Below, in pieces: positions 47,136-56,303 of a stretch of 64,000 nt of DNA (position 1 is its first letter; each line of letters begins with the position of its first letter). The notes beneath the pieces are model-generated. The model was not told the origin of the DNA and did not search any database. It saw only the letters and a list, made by a program, of their open reading frames with translations. The DNA is from Palsa-504 sp963787645 (lineage in GTDB: Bacteria > Actinomycetota > Actinomycetes > Streptosporangiales > Streptosporangiaceae), in NCBI GenBank assembly GCA_963787645.1, contig CAWBDS010000004.1, positions 247,105 through 311,104 on the forward strand, given 5' to 3'. Position numbers and translations under genes: made by a program.

Positions 47136-48230
47136 CTACCTGACTTCCCAGGTGTCGTGGCCGGCCAGCAGCGCGGCCAGGTCGCCCGAGCCGTTACGGG
47201 CCTGGGCGGCCGCGATCTGGTCGGCCATGAGCCGGTCGTAGCTGGCCTGCTCCACCTGCCGGAGCACCCCCACCGGAGTGTGCCGGAAGTCCGCCGAGTC
47301 GAGCCGGGACAGCGCGAACGCATACGACGGGTCGGCCCGGTGCGCGTCGTGAGTGATCAGCGCGTCCGGGTCGGCGCCGTCCACGTCGACCGCCTCGAGC
47401 TGCCCGTGCCGGCCGAACCGCAGGCCCTGCGACCCGCCCGGCCCGAACCGGACCGGCTGGCCGTGCTCCAGCTTGATCAGCTTCTCGCCGGCTGAAGCCG
47501 CCTGCTTCAGCGGCTCGAACGCGTCGTCGTTGAAGATAGGGCAATTCTGGTAGATCTCGATGAACGCCGCGCCCTGGTGGTCGGCGGCGGCGCGCAGCAC
47601 CGAGGTCAGGTGCTTGCGGTCCGAGTCAATGGTCCGCGCGACGAAGCTCGCGTCGGCGCCCAGCGCCAGCGACACCGGGTTGAACGGGTGATCCAGCGAA
47701 CCGAACGGGGTGGACTTGGTGACCTTGCCCTGCTCGGAGGTCGGTGAGTACTGGCCCTTGGTCAGCCCGTAGATCCGGTTGTTGAACAGCAGGATCTTGA
47801 TGTTGACGTTGCGGCGCAGCGCGTGGATCAGGTGGTTGCCGCCGATCGACAGCGCGTCGCCGTCCCCGGTGATGACCCACACCGAAAGGTCGGGCCGGGA
47901 CGCGGCCAGCCCGGTGGCGATGGCCGGCGCGCGGCCGTGGATCGAGTGCATGCCGTAGGTGTCCACGTAGTACGGCAGCCGCGACGAGCAGCCGATGCCG
48001 GAGATCACCACCACGTTCTCCCGCGGCACCTCCAGCTCGGGCAGGAAGGCCTGGAAGGCGGCCAGGATGGCGTAATCGCCGCAACCAGGGCACCACCGTA
48101 CTTCCTGGTCGGATTTAAAATCTTTGGTCGCCGAACGGACCGTGGCTTTAGGCACCAGCGTCAGCGATGCGAGCCGGCCCGCTTCCGAACTTCCGTGGCC
48201 GTTCGCCCCAGGTGCAGTCGGTTCAGCCAT
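47136..48230 (-). CDS. korB: 2-oxoacid:ferredoxin oxidoreductase, beta subunit
   Basis: A 364-residue TPP and 4Fe-4S binding subunit of a 2-oxoglutarate-type ferredoxin oxidoreductase. It has WCPGCGDYAIL near residue 47 (first cluster cysteines), GIGCSSRLPYYV, the TPP motif TGDGDALSIGGNHLIHALRRN and NNRIYGLTKGQYSPTS, the pattern seen in KorB. It converts 2-oxoglutarate to succinyl-CoA with low-potential electrons going to ferredoxin. It overlaps the end of korA by 8 bp. Convergent with the disulfide oxidoreductase gene, 30 bp apart. Confidence 0.93.
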   Translation of the reverse strand: MAEPTAPGANGHGSSEAGRLASLTLVPKATVRSATKDFKSDQEVRWCPGCGDYAILAAFQAFLPELEVPRENVVVISGIGCSSRLPYYVDTYGMHSIHGRAPAIATGLAASRPDLSVWVITGDGDALSIGGNHLIHALRRNVNIKILLFNNRIYGLTKGQYSPTSEQGKVTKSTPFGSLDHPFNPVSLALGADASFVARTIDSDRKHLTSVLRAAADHQGAAFIEIYQNCPIFNDDAFEPLKQAASAGEKLIKLEHGQPVRFGPGGSQGLRFGRHGQLEAVDVDGADPDALITHDAHRADPSYAFALSRLDSADFRHTPVGVLRQVEQASYDRLMADQIAAAQARNGSGDLAALLAGHDTWEVR

Positions 48231-50094
48231 GGCTGATCACTTCCTCGATCACGCTGGCGAGTTCGGCGGCCCGGAACGGCAGGCCGCGGACCCGATTGTA
48301 GGAGATCACGTCGACCAGGTACCGCCCGCGCAGCAGCAGGGCCAGCTGGCCCAGGTTGATCTCCGGAACCAGCACCCGGTCGTAGCGGCGCAGCACCTCG
48401 CCCAGGTTGGACGGGAACGGGTTGAGATGCCGCAGGTGGGCCTGGGCCACGGCGTGCCCGGCGTTGCGGGCCCGGCGCACCGCCGCGCCGATCGAGCCGA
48501 ACGTCGAGCCCCAGCCCAGCACCAGCACGCGGGCGTTGCCGGCCGGGTCGTCGACGGCCAGCGGCTCGATGTCGGCCGCGATGCCGTCGATCTTGGCCTG
48601 GCGCAGCCGGACCATCCGGTCGTGGTTGTCCGGGTCGTAGGAGATGTCCCCGCTGCCGTCGGCCTTCTCGATGCCACCGATGCGGTGCTCCAGGCCCGGC
48701 GTGCCGGGCACGGCCCACGGCCGGGCCAGGGTCACCGGGTCCCGCCGGAACGGCTCGAACTCGTGGTCGCCGGACCCGCCCGGCCCGGTCTCGATCGGCT
48801 GGGCGAAGGCGAACTCGGCACTCAGGTCGGGCAGGCTGGCCGTGTCCGGGATCCGCCACGGCTCGGAACCGTTGGCCAGGTAGCCGTCGGACAGCAGGAA
48901 CACGGGGGTCCGGTACTTGACCGCGATCCGGGCCGCCTCGATCGCCGCGGTAAAGCAGTCCGCCGGGCCGGCGGGCGCGACGATCGGGACGGGTGACTCG
49001 CCGTTGCGGCCGAACATGGCCTGCAGCAGGTCGGCCTGCTCGGTCTTGGTCGGCATGCCGGTGGACGGCCCGGCCCGCTGGATATCGCAGATGATCAGCG
49101 GCAGCTCGACCGACACGGCCAGCCCGATGGTCTCGGCCTTGAGCAGCATCCCGGGTCCCGAGGTGCTGGTCACCGCCAGCGAGCCGCCGAAGGACGCGCC
49201 CAGGGCCGCGCCGACCGCCGCGATCTCGTCCTTGGCCTGGAACGTGCGGACCCCGAAGCGCTTGTGCTTGGCCAGCTCGTGCAGGATGTCCGAGGCCGGC
49301 GTGATCGGGTAGGAGCCCAGGAACAGCGGCAGCCCGGCCAGCTGCGAGGCCGCCACCAGCCCGTAGGCCAGCGCGGTATTGCCGCTGATGTTGCGGTACG
49401 TGCCGGGCTTGAGCGGGGCCGGCTTGACCTCGTAGCGGACCGAGAACGCCTCGGTCGTCTCGCCGAAGTTCCAGCCCGCCTGGAACGCGGCCAGGTTCGC
49501 GGCCATGATCTCGGGCTTGCTGGCGAACTTGGCCTTGAGGAAGCTGAGCGTGCCCTCCGCGGGCCGGTCGTACAGCCAGGACAGCATGCCCAGCGCGAAC
49601 ATGTTCTTGGCCCGCTCGGCGTCCTTGCGGGTGATGTCGAAGGCCTCCAGGGCCTTGACCGTCATCGAGGTGATCGGCACGGCGTGCACGTGGTACTGCT
49701 CGAGCGATCCATCCTCGAGCGGGCTGCCGTCATAGCCGACCTTGGTCAGGTTGCGCTTGGTGAACTCGTCGGTGTTGACGATCAGGTCACCGCCGCGCGG
49801 CAGGTCCGTGAGATTGGCCTTCAGGGCCGCCGGGTTCATCGCGATGAGCACGTCCGGGGCGTCGCCGGGCGTGAGAATATCGTGATCGGCGAACTGCAGC
49901 TGGAAACTCGACACGCCTGCGAGGGTGCCGGCCGGGGCCCGGATTTCGGCCGGGAAATTCGGCATGGTGGATAGGTCGTTACCGAAGGTCGCCGTTTCCT
50001 GGGTGAACCGGTCCCCGGCGAGCTGCATGCCGTCCCCGGAGTCACCAGCGAACCTGATAATGACGTGATCGAGCTGCTGGACCTGCTTGGTCAC
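48223..50094 (-). CDS. korA: 2-oxoacid:ferredoxin oxidoreductase, alpha (gamma-alpha fused) subunit
   Basis: A 623-residue fused subunit. The N-terminal gamma domain (IIRFAGDSGDGMQLAGDRF, about 1-190) is followed by the alpha domain from GNTALAYGLVAASQLAG, with GSYPITPASDILHELA, TSTSGPGMLLKAE and GRNGESPVP. The C-terminal domain has VLVLGWGSTFGSIGAAV and HLRHLNPFP. The GTG at 50094 is used: it starts at VTKQVQQLDHVIIRFAG, and GGAGG lies about 10 bases upstream within a GGAGGACCTCC inverted repeat. Together with korB it supplies reduced ferredoxin and succinyl-CoA. Confidence 0.93.
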   Translation of the reverse strand: MTKQVQQLDHVIIRFAGDSGDGMQLAGDRFTQETATFGNDLSTMPNFPAEIRAPAGTLAGVSSFQLQFADHDILTPGDAPDVLIAMNPAALKANLTDLPRGGDLIVNTDEFTKRNLTKVGYDGSPLEDGSLEQYHVHAVPITSMTVKALEAFDITRKDAERAKNMFALGMLSWLYDRPAEGTLSFLKAKFASKPEIMAANLAAFQAGWNFGETTEAFSVRYEVKPAPLKPGTYRNISGNTALAYGLVAASQLAGLPLFLGSYPITPASDILHELAKHKRFGVRTFQAKDEIAAVGAALGASFGGSLAVTSTSGPGMLLKAETIGLAVSVELPLIICDIQRAGPSTGMPTKTEQADLLQAMFGRNGESPVPIVAPAGPADCFTAAIEAARIAVKYRTPVFLLSDGYLANGSEPWRIPDTASLPDLSAEFAFAQPIETGPGGSGDHEFEPFRRDPVTLARPWAVPGTPGLEHRIGGIEKADGSGDISYDPDNHDRMVRLRQAKIDGIAADIEPLAVDDPAGNARVLVLGWGSTFGSIGAAVRRARNAGHAVAQAHLRHLNPFPSNLGEVLRRYDRVLVPEINLGQLALLLRGRYLVDVISYNRVRGLPFRAAELASVIEEVISHG

Positions 50095-50389
50095 AGTTGG
50101 AGGACCTCCTCGGCATGCCGCGGCCGAACGCGCTCGCAGCATCACCCCACGGCCGGGGGCTTGAGTTAGGACGGTACAAATCTTACGCCGACTCGCGCCA
50201 GGCAACGTTCATCTGCGCGTTGATATTCCCAGCCTCGCGATGATCTGGCCGTGCCGATGTAGTTTGTGACAGATTCCGGTAAGCAGCCGAGGTCAGGTTT
50301 GTGGATAACGTGCCCGGCCTGGCGGTCGTTGTACCGACCAGATGGTGTCATCATGGCATGCTGGCCGAACACCGGACCCCGGGAGGTGC

Positions 50390-51289
50390 ATGGCCGTGCG
50401 CGCTGACCGGCGGGCCGCCCGGCCCTCCGGCGTCGCTGTGCGGCTGGCCGCCACCGCGCTCCCGCTGATCGCCGTGTGCGCCGGGATCGGCGCCGCGGTC
50501 GCGGGCGGCGACGGCGCGGTCGCGGGGGCGGTGGTCGCGCTTGGTGTGCTGGCCGTCGTGGCCGCCTACTGTGACCGGCTGGCCCTGTCCGCGCTGGCCG
50601 CCCGGCCGGTGAGCGAGGTCGAGCATCCCGAGCTCTACCGCCTGGTCCGCGAGCTGAGCAAGGGTGCACGGCTCCCGGTGCCGCGGCTGTTCCTGTCTGC
50701 GGCCGAGCAGCCCAACTCCTGCGCGGTCGGCCGCCATCCGCGCAGCGCCGCGATCTGCTGCACCGCGGGCCTGCTCGCCGCCCTCGACGAGACCGAACTG
50801 CGCGGCGTCCTCGGCCATGAACTGGCTCACGTGTCCGCCCGCGACGTCCTGCCCGCCACCGTGGCGGCGGCCCTGGCCACCGTGATCACCTTCCCGGCCG
50901 CCGTCGCCGCGCGGGCCGCCACGCGGGCCGCCGCTCGGGGCCCCGCCTCCGCCCTGCTCAGGGTCGCCGCAACCTCTCTCAAGCTCGTTCTCGACCCGCT
51001 CGCCGCGTTCGTGATCCGGCTGTCGGTGACCCGCGAGCGCGAGTACCGGGCCGACGCGGCCGGCGCGCTGCTGACCGGCGACCCGGTGGCCCTGGCCAGC
51101 GCCGTACGCAAGATCGAGCTCAGCGCCGTGAAGCTGGCCCTGGTCCCGGACGTCCGGCTGACCTCGGTGGCCCACCTGATGATCGTCAGCCCCTTCGACC
51201 CCGAAGGCTTTGCCCGGCTGTTCGGCACCCACCCGCCCGCCGGCGAGCGCCTCCGCCGCCTAGAAGCCCTAGCCGGCTACCGCCGCTAA
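50390..51289 (+). CDS. M48 family metallopeptidase (HtpX-like)
   Basis: A 299-residue membrane zinc protease of the HtpX group, which degrades misfolded membrane proteins. Two N-terminal helices (about residues 15-65) precede the catalytic motif HELAH at 143-147, with the third ligand expected in REYRADAAG. The helix around 155-185 may be a further membrane segment. The ATG at 50390 has GGGAGG four bases upstream. It is divergent from korA by about 295 bp, in which no gene is seen. Confidence 0.88.
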   Translation: MAVRADRRAARPSGVAVRLAATALPLIAVCAGIGAAVAGGDGAVAGAVVALGVLAVVAAYCDRLALSALAARPVSEVEHPELYRLVRELSKGARLPVPRLFLSAAEQPNSCAVGRHPRSAAICCTAGLLAALDETELRGVLGHELAHVSARDVLPATVAAALATVITFPAAVAARAATRAAARGPASALLRVAATSLKLVLDPLAAFVIRLSVTREREYRADAAGALLTGDPVALASAVRKIELSAVKLALVPDVRLTSVAHLMIVSPFDPEGFARLFGTHPPAGERLRRLEALAGYRR

Positions 51290-51420
51290 CCCGCCGCTGG
51301 CCCCCGCCCGGGCGTCCCCGCCTGCCGCCGCCCGCCGCCCGCCGCTGGCCCGCCGCCCGCCGCCCGCCGCTGGCCCGCCGCTGGCCCGCCGCCCGCCGCT
51401 GGCCCACCCGCCGCTGACCA
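51285..51420. repeat. CCGCCGCTGGCC low-complexity repeat
   Basis: Starting at the end of the HtpX-like gene, runs of CCGCCGCTGGCC and CCGCCGCCCG are reiterated for about 130 bp. It is non-coding slippage-prone sequence. Confidence 0.8.
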
Positions 51421-51545
51421 CCGCTCCCCGCTCGCCCGCCTACCATCTCGGCCTCACGGGACGGCATCCCCCGTCCCAGCGACCTCATCTGCCTCACCTC
51501 ACCCGTCCGCCCCGCATCCGGAGGCGCCAGAGTGTGGTGGGACTG

Positions 51546-51577
51546 GGCTTTCACCACGTTCAAGTGTGGTGAAAGCC
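51546..51577. terminator. Perfect 12-bp hairpin between convergent genes
   Basis: GGCTTTCACCAC and GTGGTGAAAGCC are exact complements around GTTCAAGT. It lies between the convergent HtpX-like and yajQ genes, as expected for a two-way terminator. GTGTGGTG and TTTCAC are also repeated just outside. No T run follows. Confidence 0.6.
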
Positions 51578-51640
51578 GGGGTTTCACTCCGGTCGTTGCG
51601 CCGTCGACGCGGTATCGGTGGGGCTTGAGGGGCGGGTGGG

Positions 51641-52138
51641 CTAGCGGTAGTTGACGAACTGGAGGGCGAAGTCGAACTCTTTGCCCTTCAGCAGCGAGAT
51701 GACGGCCTGCAGATCGTCCTTTTTCTTGGCCGACACGCGCAGTTCCTCGCCCTGGACCTGGGCTCGAACGCCCTTCGGGCCCTCATCCCTGATGATCTTG
51801 GACAGCTTCTTGGCGTTGTCCTGGCTGATGCCCTCCTTGAGGGCGACGCCCATCCGGTATTCCTTCCCCGAGGGCTTGGGGTCGGTCGGGTCGAGGGTCT
51901 TGAGTGACACGCCGCGCTTGACCAGCTTGTCCTTGAACACGTCGAGGACTGCGTTGGCCCGCTCCTCGCTATTGGCGCGGATGTCGACGGCGTTCTCGCC
52001 AGACCAGGCGATGGTCGCGCCGACGCCGCGGAAGTCGAACCGGGTGCCTATTTCCTTGGCCGTCTGGTTGAGCGCGTTGTCAACTTCCTGGCGGTCGATC
52101 TTGGACACGATGTCAAAGGAAGATTCTTGTGATGCCAC
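51641..52138 (-). CDS. YajQ family cyclic-di-GMP/nucleotide-binding protein
   Basis: A 165-residue two-ferredoxin-fold protein (UPF0234). It has the conserved start SFDIVSKIDRQEVDNALNQ, KEIGTRFDFRG, LKEGISQDNAKKLSKIIRD and the ending GKEFDFALQFVNYR. Members bind nucleic acid or c-di-GMP. In Streptomyces the gene also lies next to tRNA-Tyr, as here. ATG start; no operon partner. Confidence 0.95.
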   Translation of the reverse strand: MASQESSFDIVSKIDRQEVDNALNQTAKEIGTRFDFRGVGATIAWSGENAVDIRANSEERANAVLDVFKDKLVKRGVSLKTLDPTDPKPSGKEYRMGVALKEGISQDNAKKLSKIIRDEGPKGVRAQVQGEELRVSAKKKDDLQAVISLLKGKEFDFALQFVNYR

Positions 52139-52273
52139 GGCACCCAGGCTAGACGCGCCAGCCGCGGCTCGTCACGCCGAACGCGCCGTCCCGGCACCGC
52201 AAGGTATAGTCGGCTAACCGCCTCGCCGCGTCTTGGGCTATTCTTGCGATGCCGCCCGGCGAGGACGGCACAC

Positions 52274-52358
52274 GGCAGGTTGCCCGAGTGGCCAAAGGGA
52301 GCGGTCTGTAAAACCGTCGGCTCAGCCTACGTTGGTTCGAACCCAACACCTGCCACCA
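52274..52358 (+). tRNA. tRNA-Tyr (anticodon GTA)
   Basis: Class II tRNA with a long variable arm. Acceptor stem GGCAGGT pairs with ACCTGCC, anticodon loop CTGTAAA holds GTA, T arm GTTGGTTCGAACCCAAC, discriminator A and encoded CCA. In S. coelicolor the orthologous position is the attachment site of the integrating element SLP1. Confidence 0.95.
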
Positions 52359-52384
52359 CCTGCGAAAACGGCCCCCGGGCTGCG

Positions 52385-52415
52385 GAAACGCGGCCCGGCG
52401 GGCCGTTTCCTTCTT
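52385..52415 (+). terminator. Terminator of tRNA-Tyr
   Basis: GAAAC-GC-GGCCC and GGGCC-GTTTC form a stem with a short loop 27 bp after the tRNA, followed by CTTCTT. The following 300 bp to 52715 contain no recognised gene. Confidence 0.55.
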
Positions 52416-52715
52416 GTCACGCCGTGTATCAGGGTGTGTCACTGCGGGTCGATGCGTGGCAGTGGTTACGGACATATAGCGGACAGCGTCCGGGCGAAAC
52501 TAGCGGTGCGTATAACCGCTCGCTTTCGCCGTCCTGGGCTGCTTTTCCGCCGATGCAGGCGGCCCCGCCGGGCCAGCAGCCCGGAGTGATTGTCAGGGCA
52601 CGGCTGCTGCCTGACTGTTCCCGGGAGCGATGAGGGCGGGAGGGCGACGGTCTTCCGGTGGAGTATGGGTGGAAGACTACGGTGACGGTCGGCCCGGTGA
52701 AGGAGGAGGCTGGGA

Positions 52716-53425
52716 ATGTCTGACGGCATGCCGGCCGTGATTGTGGCGCACCAGCGTGCCGCGATTACGGTGGCTAGCCCAGACGCCTGCGGGCCGTCCG
52801 GCGGGATCCACCAGGACCGCGGGCTGGTCATGTCCGACCTGCCCGCCGAGATCGCGGGCGCGCTCCGGTTCCTGGACTACGCAGCCGGCAGTCACGCCGG
52901 ATGCGGGTGCTGATCGCCGGCCTGGGCCTGGGCATCGTCCCCGCGTGGCTGCTCGCCCATGCCAGCATCGCCAGGATCGACATCATCGAGATCGACGCCG
53001 ACGTGACCGGGCTGATTACCCGCGGCTGCCGGGAGAAAGGGGCACCGAACGAGTGGGCGGCGGATCCCAGGCTGCACATCCACCACGGCGACGCCCAGGC
53101 CTGGTGGCCGGGGCCAGCTCCTCGCCGCGGCTGCGCCGTGCATGGCGACTGCGTCCTGCAGGCCGGTTGCACCTGGCACGCGGTGTTCTTCGACATCTGG
53201 GATGGCATTTCGCCGTTCAGCTTGCCGTCGATGCACCGGCTCACCCGGCGATACGCCCGGCGCGCCGGCGAGATGTGGTCGTGGGAGCGCGGCGAGGCGC
53301 CGAGGCCGGACAGCGGTGTCAAGTCAAGTACTTCGCATGCACTTCTCATACACTTTTCATCTACCTTGGATCGACCTGCCGGTTCAGCAGCCGGTGACCG
53401 CGCGGGATCTCGTAGGCGGCTATGA
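52716..53425 (+). CDS. Spermidine synthase-like/phage-type methyltransferase (frameshifted near 52905)
   Basis: A Rossmann methyltransferase, about 236 residues after correction, of a kind common in actinophages and integrated elements. After LPAEIAGALRFLDYAAGSHAG, the sequence RVLIAGLGLGIVPAWLLA (motif I) and IDIIEIDADVTGLI continue in another frame; one missing G in GCCGG-ATGCGG at about 52905 explains this. VFFDIWDGISPFSLPSMHRLTRRYARRAG is the family's typical late block. The ATG follows AAGGAGG. The domain ends near 53305, and the last 35 residues run into a 55-bp repeat, so the 3' end has been altered. No regulator or integrase is adjacent. Confidence 0.65.
53316..53370. repeat. 55-bp direct repeat, copy 1
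   Basis: Begins GTGTCAAGTCAAGTAC and ends CATCTACCTTGGA. It matches copy 2 at 47 of 55 positions with no gaps. It contains AAGTAC-TTCGCAT-GCACTT, one mismatch from a perfect inverted repeat. It covers the altered 3' end of the methyltransferase gene. Confidence 0.8.
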
Positions 53426-53633
53426 GCACAATCAAGCTGCCGCTCGCCCCGGCCTGCTGCTGGCCCACGACCGCTGCCGCAATCGCGCGGCTTCCCCGCC
53501 GTAAACGGTGTGGTCCACCGCGGCCCCAGCACGACGGCGCCGATAACCCACGCCCTGAGTCGGCTGGCATGCAGGCAATACCGCCGCGGCCTGGCTGCCG
53601 GGGTGCGCGGCGAGGCGGCTGAACCGGGCGGCA

Positions 53634-53688
53634 GTGTCATGTCAAGTACCTCGCATGTACTTTCCGTACACCTTTCATCTACCTTTGA
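53634..53688. repeat. 55-bp direct repeat, copy 2
   Basis: Begins GTGTCATGTCAAGTAC. It contains the perfect inverted repeat AAGTAC-CTCGCAT-GTACTT. It lies in a stretch (53426-53842) where no gene can be supported. Reading the opposite strand, both copies end in TTGAC(A/T)TGACAC, which could act as a -35 region. Confidence 0.8.
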
Positions 53689-53842
53689 CACGGAGTTCAA
53701 CCGGCTGGACACCGGGGACGGGCATGCCCGAGGCCACAGCGCAGCGTTCGAGGACCTCGAGTCCGCACCTGTGATCGCGGCCTGGCTGCGGCGGGCAGCT
53801 CCGGTCACTGGCCGGGGTTCGAGCTGATCAGCCCGGCGCGGG

Positions 53843-54389
53843 CTACGGCCTGGTCTCCAGCATCATCCACGGCCCGCTCCAGATGGGCGTACAACGCCTA
53901 TCTGAAGGGCGTCCCCGGTACTGGCCGGTCACCGGGGCTCCAGTGACCCGCTGCTGGAGGTGTTCACGTTGCCGCTGGTGAACGTTTTCGTCCGAGCAGA
54001 AACCGGTGCCGCTGCGCTTGAGACATAGCAGGCCGAGCAGCGTGCCATCCGGCCCGAGGACGGCAAGCCGGCGCCGGCTGGCCGCGATCATCTGCTGCAG
54101 TGCGGTATCCGCCGGCGCCGTCGGCGCGGTCACCCGCCCGCTCAGACGGCCAAGCCGCGCAGCCGGCGCTGAATCGGCCGCCTCCGGGCCGAGGTCGGCA
54201 CGGTCAATGTACGGTGAGCAACCGGGTACCGGACATGATCAGGACGGCGTGCACGTGATCGTCGGCGAAGAGCTGACGAACGTCGCCAACGGTGCTGTCC
54301 TCATGACAGAGTTTCGGGTGGCGCACCATCACGTCAGCGACGGTTTCCATGCAGTTCGCGTCGGCCTCGGTGATCAGCGCTACGGTCAC
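53843..54389 (-). CDS. CBS-domain protein (frameshifted near 54203)
   Basis: A pair of CBS motifs, about 181 residues when corrected. CBS1 is METVADVMVRHPKLCHEDSTVGDVRQLFADDHVHAVLIM; CBS2 is TALQQMIAASRRRLAVLGPDGTLLGLLCLKRSGTGFCSD. CBS pairs bind adenosine nucleotides and regulate an attached or partner protein. The frame breaks between LLTV and IDRADLGPEA; removing one base near 54203 joins them. The GTG at 54389 overlaps the transporter stop as GTGA, so this protein is the last gene of the nitrate reductase transcript and may sense energy state for the transporter or Nar. Confidence 0.75.
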
Positions 54390-55519
54390 GGCAGCTTCTT
54401 CTCCGTGGTCATGTCGCAGGCCGGCGCCGTGCCGGAGGACGGCGCTGGCGATCCGGATGAGGGTTCGTGCGGATGGCGGACGAGCCGGGCGAGGAACGCG
54501 GCGGCGACCAGCGCCCACGCGGCGACGGCGACCCAGAGCATGAACCGGGCAAGGGGTTCCATGAATGCCAGGTGGGCTGCTTTGCCGAAGGTCAGGGTGG
54601 CCACGCTGTACATGCCGAGGGGGAACACGACGCTCCACAGGGTGGGCTCGTAGGTGAGCGGCCAGTGGCGGCGGATGTGCCGCCACAGGCCCAGGATGAT
54701 CAGCAGCGGGATCCACCAGGTGCCGAACGCCCACAGGGCGAAGGTGAACCCCTCGACGAACCCGGCGGTCGCGCGCACGACCGGGATACCTGCGGGGAGG
54801 GCGAGGTCCCGGGCTCCGGCCAGGACGGAGATCGCGGTGGCGCCCATCAGGATCCAGTACGGCGGGCCGAGGGTGGCGGGCGTCATGGGGACGGTGAGCC
54901 AGCGCAGCAGGATCAGCGCGACGACCATCAGGTAGAGCAGCAGCCCGACGCACCACAGCCCGGCGGCGACCGGGGCGAGCAGCGCTGACTGCGAGGGCCA
55001 GGCTGGGACCAGGATCGCTGCCGCGATCGACAGGGACTGGGTGGCGACGATCCACAGCAGCCAGCTGCCGTTGACGCCGCCGAGGACCGAGTTGTGTGCC
55101 CGGGTGAGCAGCAGGCTGGCGGGCACGCCGTAGGTGAGCACGAGCCACACGGCGGCGGCGAGGGCGGCCAGGATGGCGGTGGCCAGCGGATGTCTGGCCA
55201 GTGCGAGCCGGACGCCGAGCACGTCTAGCCCGGCGGTGATGGTGAAGAACCCGAACACCCGGTCCGGCGCCTGGATGTCGGCGGCCACGCTGGAGCGGAA
55301 GAACACGAGCCGGGCGGCCAGCGCCGCGCCCAGCACGACCAGCCCGGCTGAGGCAGCGGCCAGCAGCGCACGGGACAGCCACGACGGCCCGAGCAGGAAC
55401 GTTCCGGTGGAGATGATGCCGGTGGCCATCACGAACGCGAAGTAGCCCGGGTGCAGATCCCGGACAGCCGTCGCCGTCCGGCCAAGGGATCGTGCCTGCC
55501 CGCCCGTATCGGTGCTCAC
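54386..55519 (-). CDS. TDT (TehA/SLAC1) family anion transporter
   Basis: A 377-residue membrane protein with about ten helices. The N-terminal HPGYFAFVMATGIISTGTFLLG is the hallmark of the TDT family, which includes TehA, the malate carrier Mae1, sulfite exporter Ssu1 and plant SLAC1 nitrate/chloride channels. It lies 31 bp after narI and overlaps the CBS gene. No NarK nitrate/nitrite carrier is in this cluster, so a role in nitrate or nitrite passage is a reasonable hypothesis; dicarboxylate or sulfite transport are alternatives. GTG start. Confidence 0.85.
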   Translation of the reverse strand: MSTDTGGQARSLGRTATAVRDLHPGYFAFVMATGIISTGTFLLGPSWLSRALLAAASAGLVVLGAALAARLVFFRSSVAADIQAPDRVFGFFTITAGLDVLGVRLALARHPLATAILAALAAAVWLVLTYGVPASLLLTRAHNSVLGGVNGSWLLWIVATQSLSIAAAILVPAWPSQSALLAPVAAGLWCVGLLLYLMVVALILLRWLTVPMTPATLGPPYWILMGATAISVLAGARDLALPAGIPVVRATAGFVEGFTFALWAFGTWWIPLLIILGLWRHIRRHWPLTYEPTLWSVVFPLGMYSVATLTFGKAAHLAFMEPLARFMLWVAVAAWALVAAAFLARLVRHPHEPSSGSPAPSSGTAPACDMTTEKKLP

Positions 55520-55550
55520 AGCGGTGATTGTTCCCGGTTTCGCTGGCGGC

Positions 55551-56303
55551 CTAGTAGGGGACGCCGATCTTGCGCCACCGGCGGCCGCTGGTGCCTGGTT
55601 CGGCGGGCGGGACGGCTTTGCGGCTGCGGTAGACGATGTAGGGCCGCCACAGGTACCACAGCGGGGCGCTCCAGGCGTGCACGAGCCGGCTGAACGGCCA
55701 CACCGCCCAGATCAGCCACGCGGAGGCGGCGTGCACCTGGTAGACGACCGGCGCGTTGGCGATCGCGGTGACGTCGGGGGAGCCGCTGAACAGGCCGCGG
55801 AACCAGGGCGCGACCGTGGTGCGGTAGTCGTAGCCGTGGCCGAGCAAGTTGATGAAGATGGTGGGTACGACGCCGGTGATGATGATGATCAGCAGCAGGA
55901 TCAGCGCGAGGTAGTCGACCGGGCTGGTGGTCGCCCGGACCCGGGGCACCAGCAGCCGCCGGCCGGCCAGGATGATCACCCCGGCGATGATCAGCACCGC
56001 GGCCAGGGTCCCGGCGCCGGCGGAGAACCACCGGTAGACGTTCTCGGGGATGCCGATGGCGCGGGTCCAGCGTTCGGGGATCAGCACGCCGATCACATGC
56101 CCGGCGATGGCCGCGAAGGTGCCGTAGTGGAACGCGGGGGCGCCCCATTTGAGCAGCCGCCGTTCCTGCAGCTGGGTGGAGCGGCTGGTCCAGCCGAACT
56201 GGTCGTACCGCCAGCGCCAGATGTGCCCGACGGCGAAGATGCCGAGTGCCAGGTAGGGCAGCGCCACCCACACGAAGATCTGCCAGGCGCTGGTGCTGCT
56301 CAT
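55551..56303 (-). CDS. narI: Respiratory nitrate reductase gamma subunit (cytochrome b)
   Basis: A 250-residue integral membrane cytochrome with five helices that takes electrons from menaquinol. The two b haems need four His: His59 and His69 in PAFHYGTFAAIAGHVIG and two in YQVHAASAWLIWAVWPFSRLVHAW match E. coli positions 56, 66, 187 and 205. The ATG overlaps the narJ stop as ATGA. Electrons pass to NarH on the cytoplasmic side. Confidence 0.95.
   Translation of the reverse strand: MSSTSAWQIFVWVALPYLALGIFAVGHIWRWRYDQFGWTSRSTQLQERRLLKWGAPAFHYGTFAAIAGHVIGVLIPERWTRAIGIPENVYRWFSAGAGTLAAVLIIAGVIILAGRRLLVPRVRATTSPVDYLALILLLIIIITGVVPTIFINLLGHGYDYRTTVAPWFRGLFSGSPDVTAIANAPVVYQVHAASAWLIWAVWPFSRLVHAWSAPLWYLWRPYIVYRSRKAVPPAEPGTSGRRWRKIGVPY

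Noticed and set aside
52828..53808. A 326-codon minus-strand frame covering both 55-bp repeats
   Set aside because: It is antisense to a recognisable methyltransferase domain, lacks a ribosome binding site and shows no domain. The apparent protein repeat comes from the DNA repeat.
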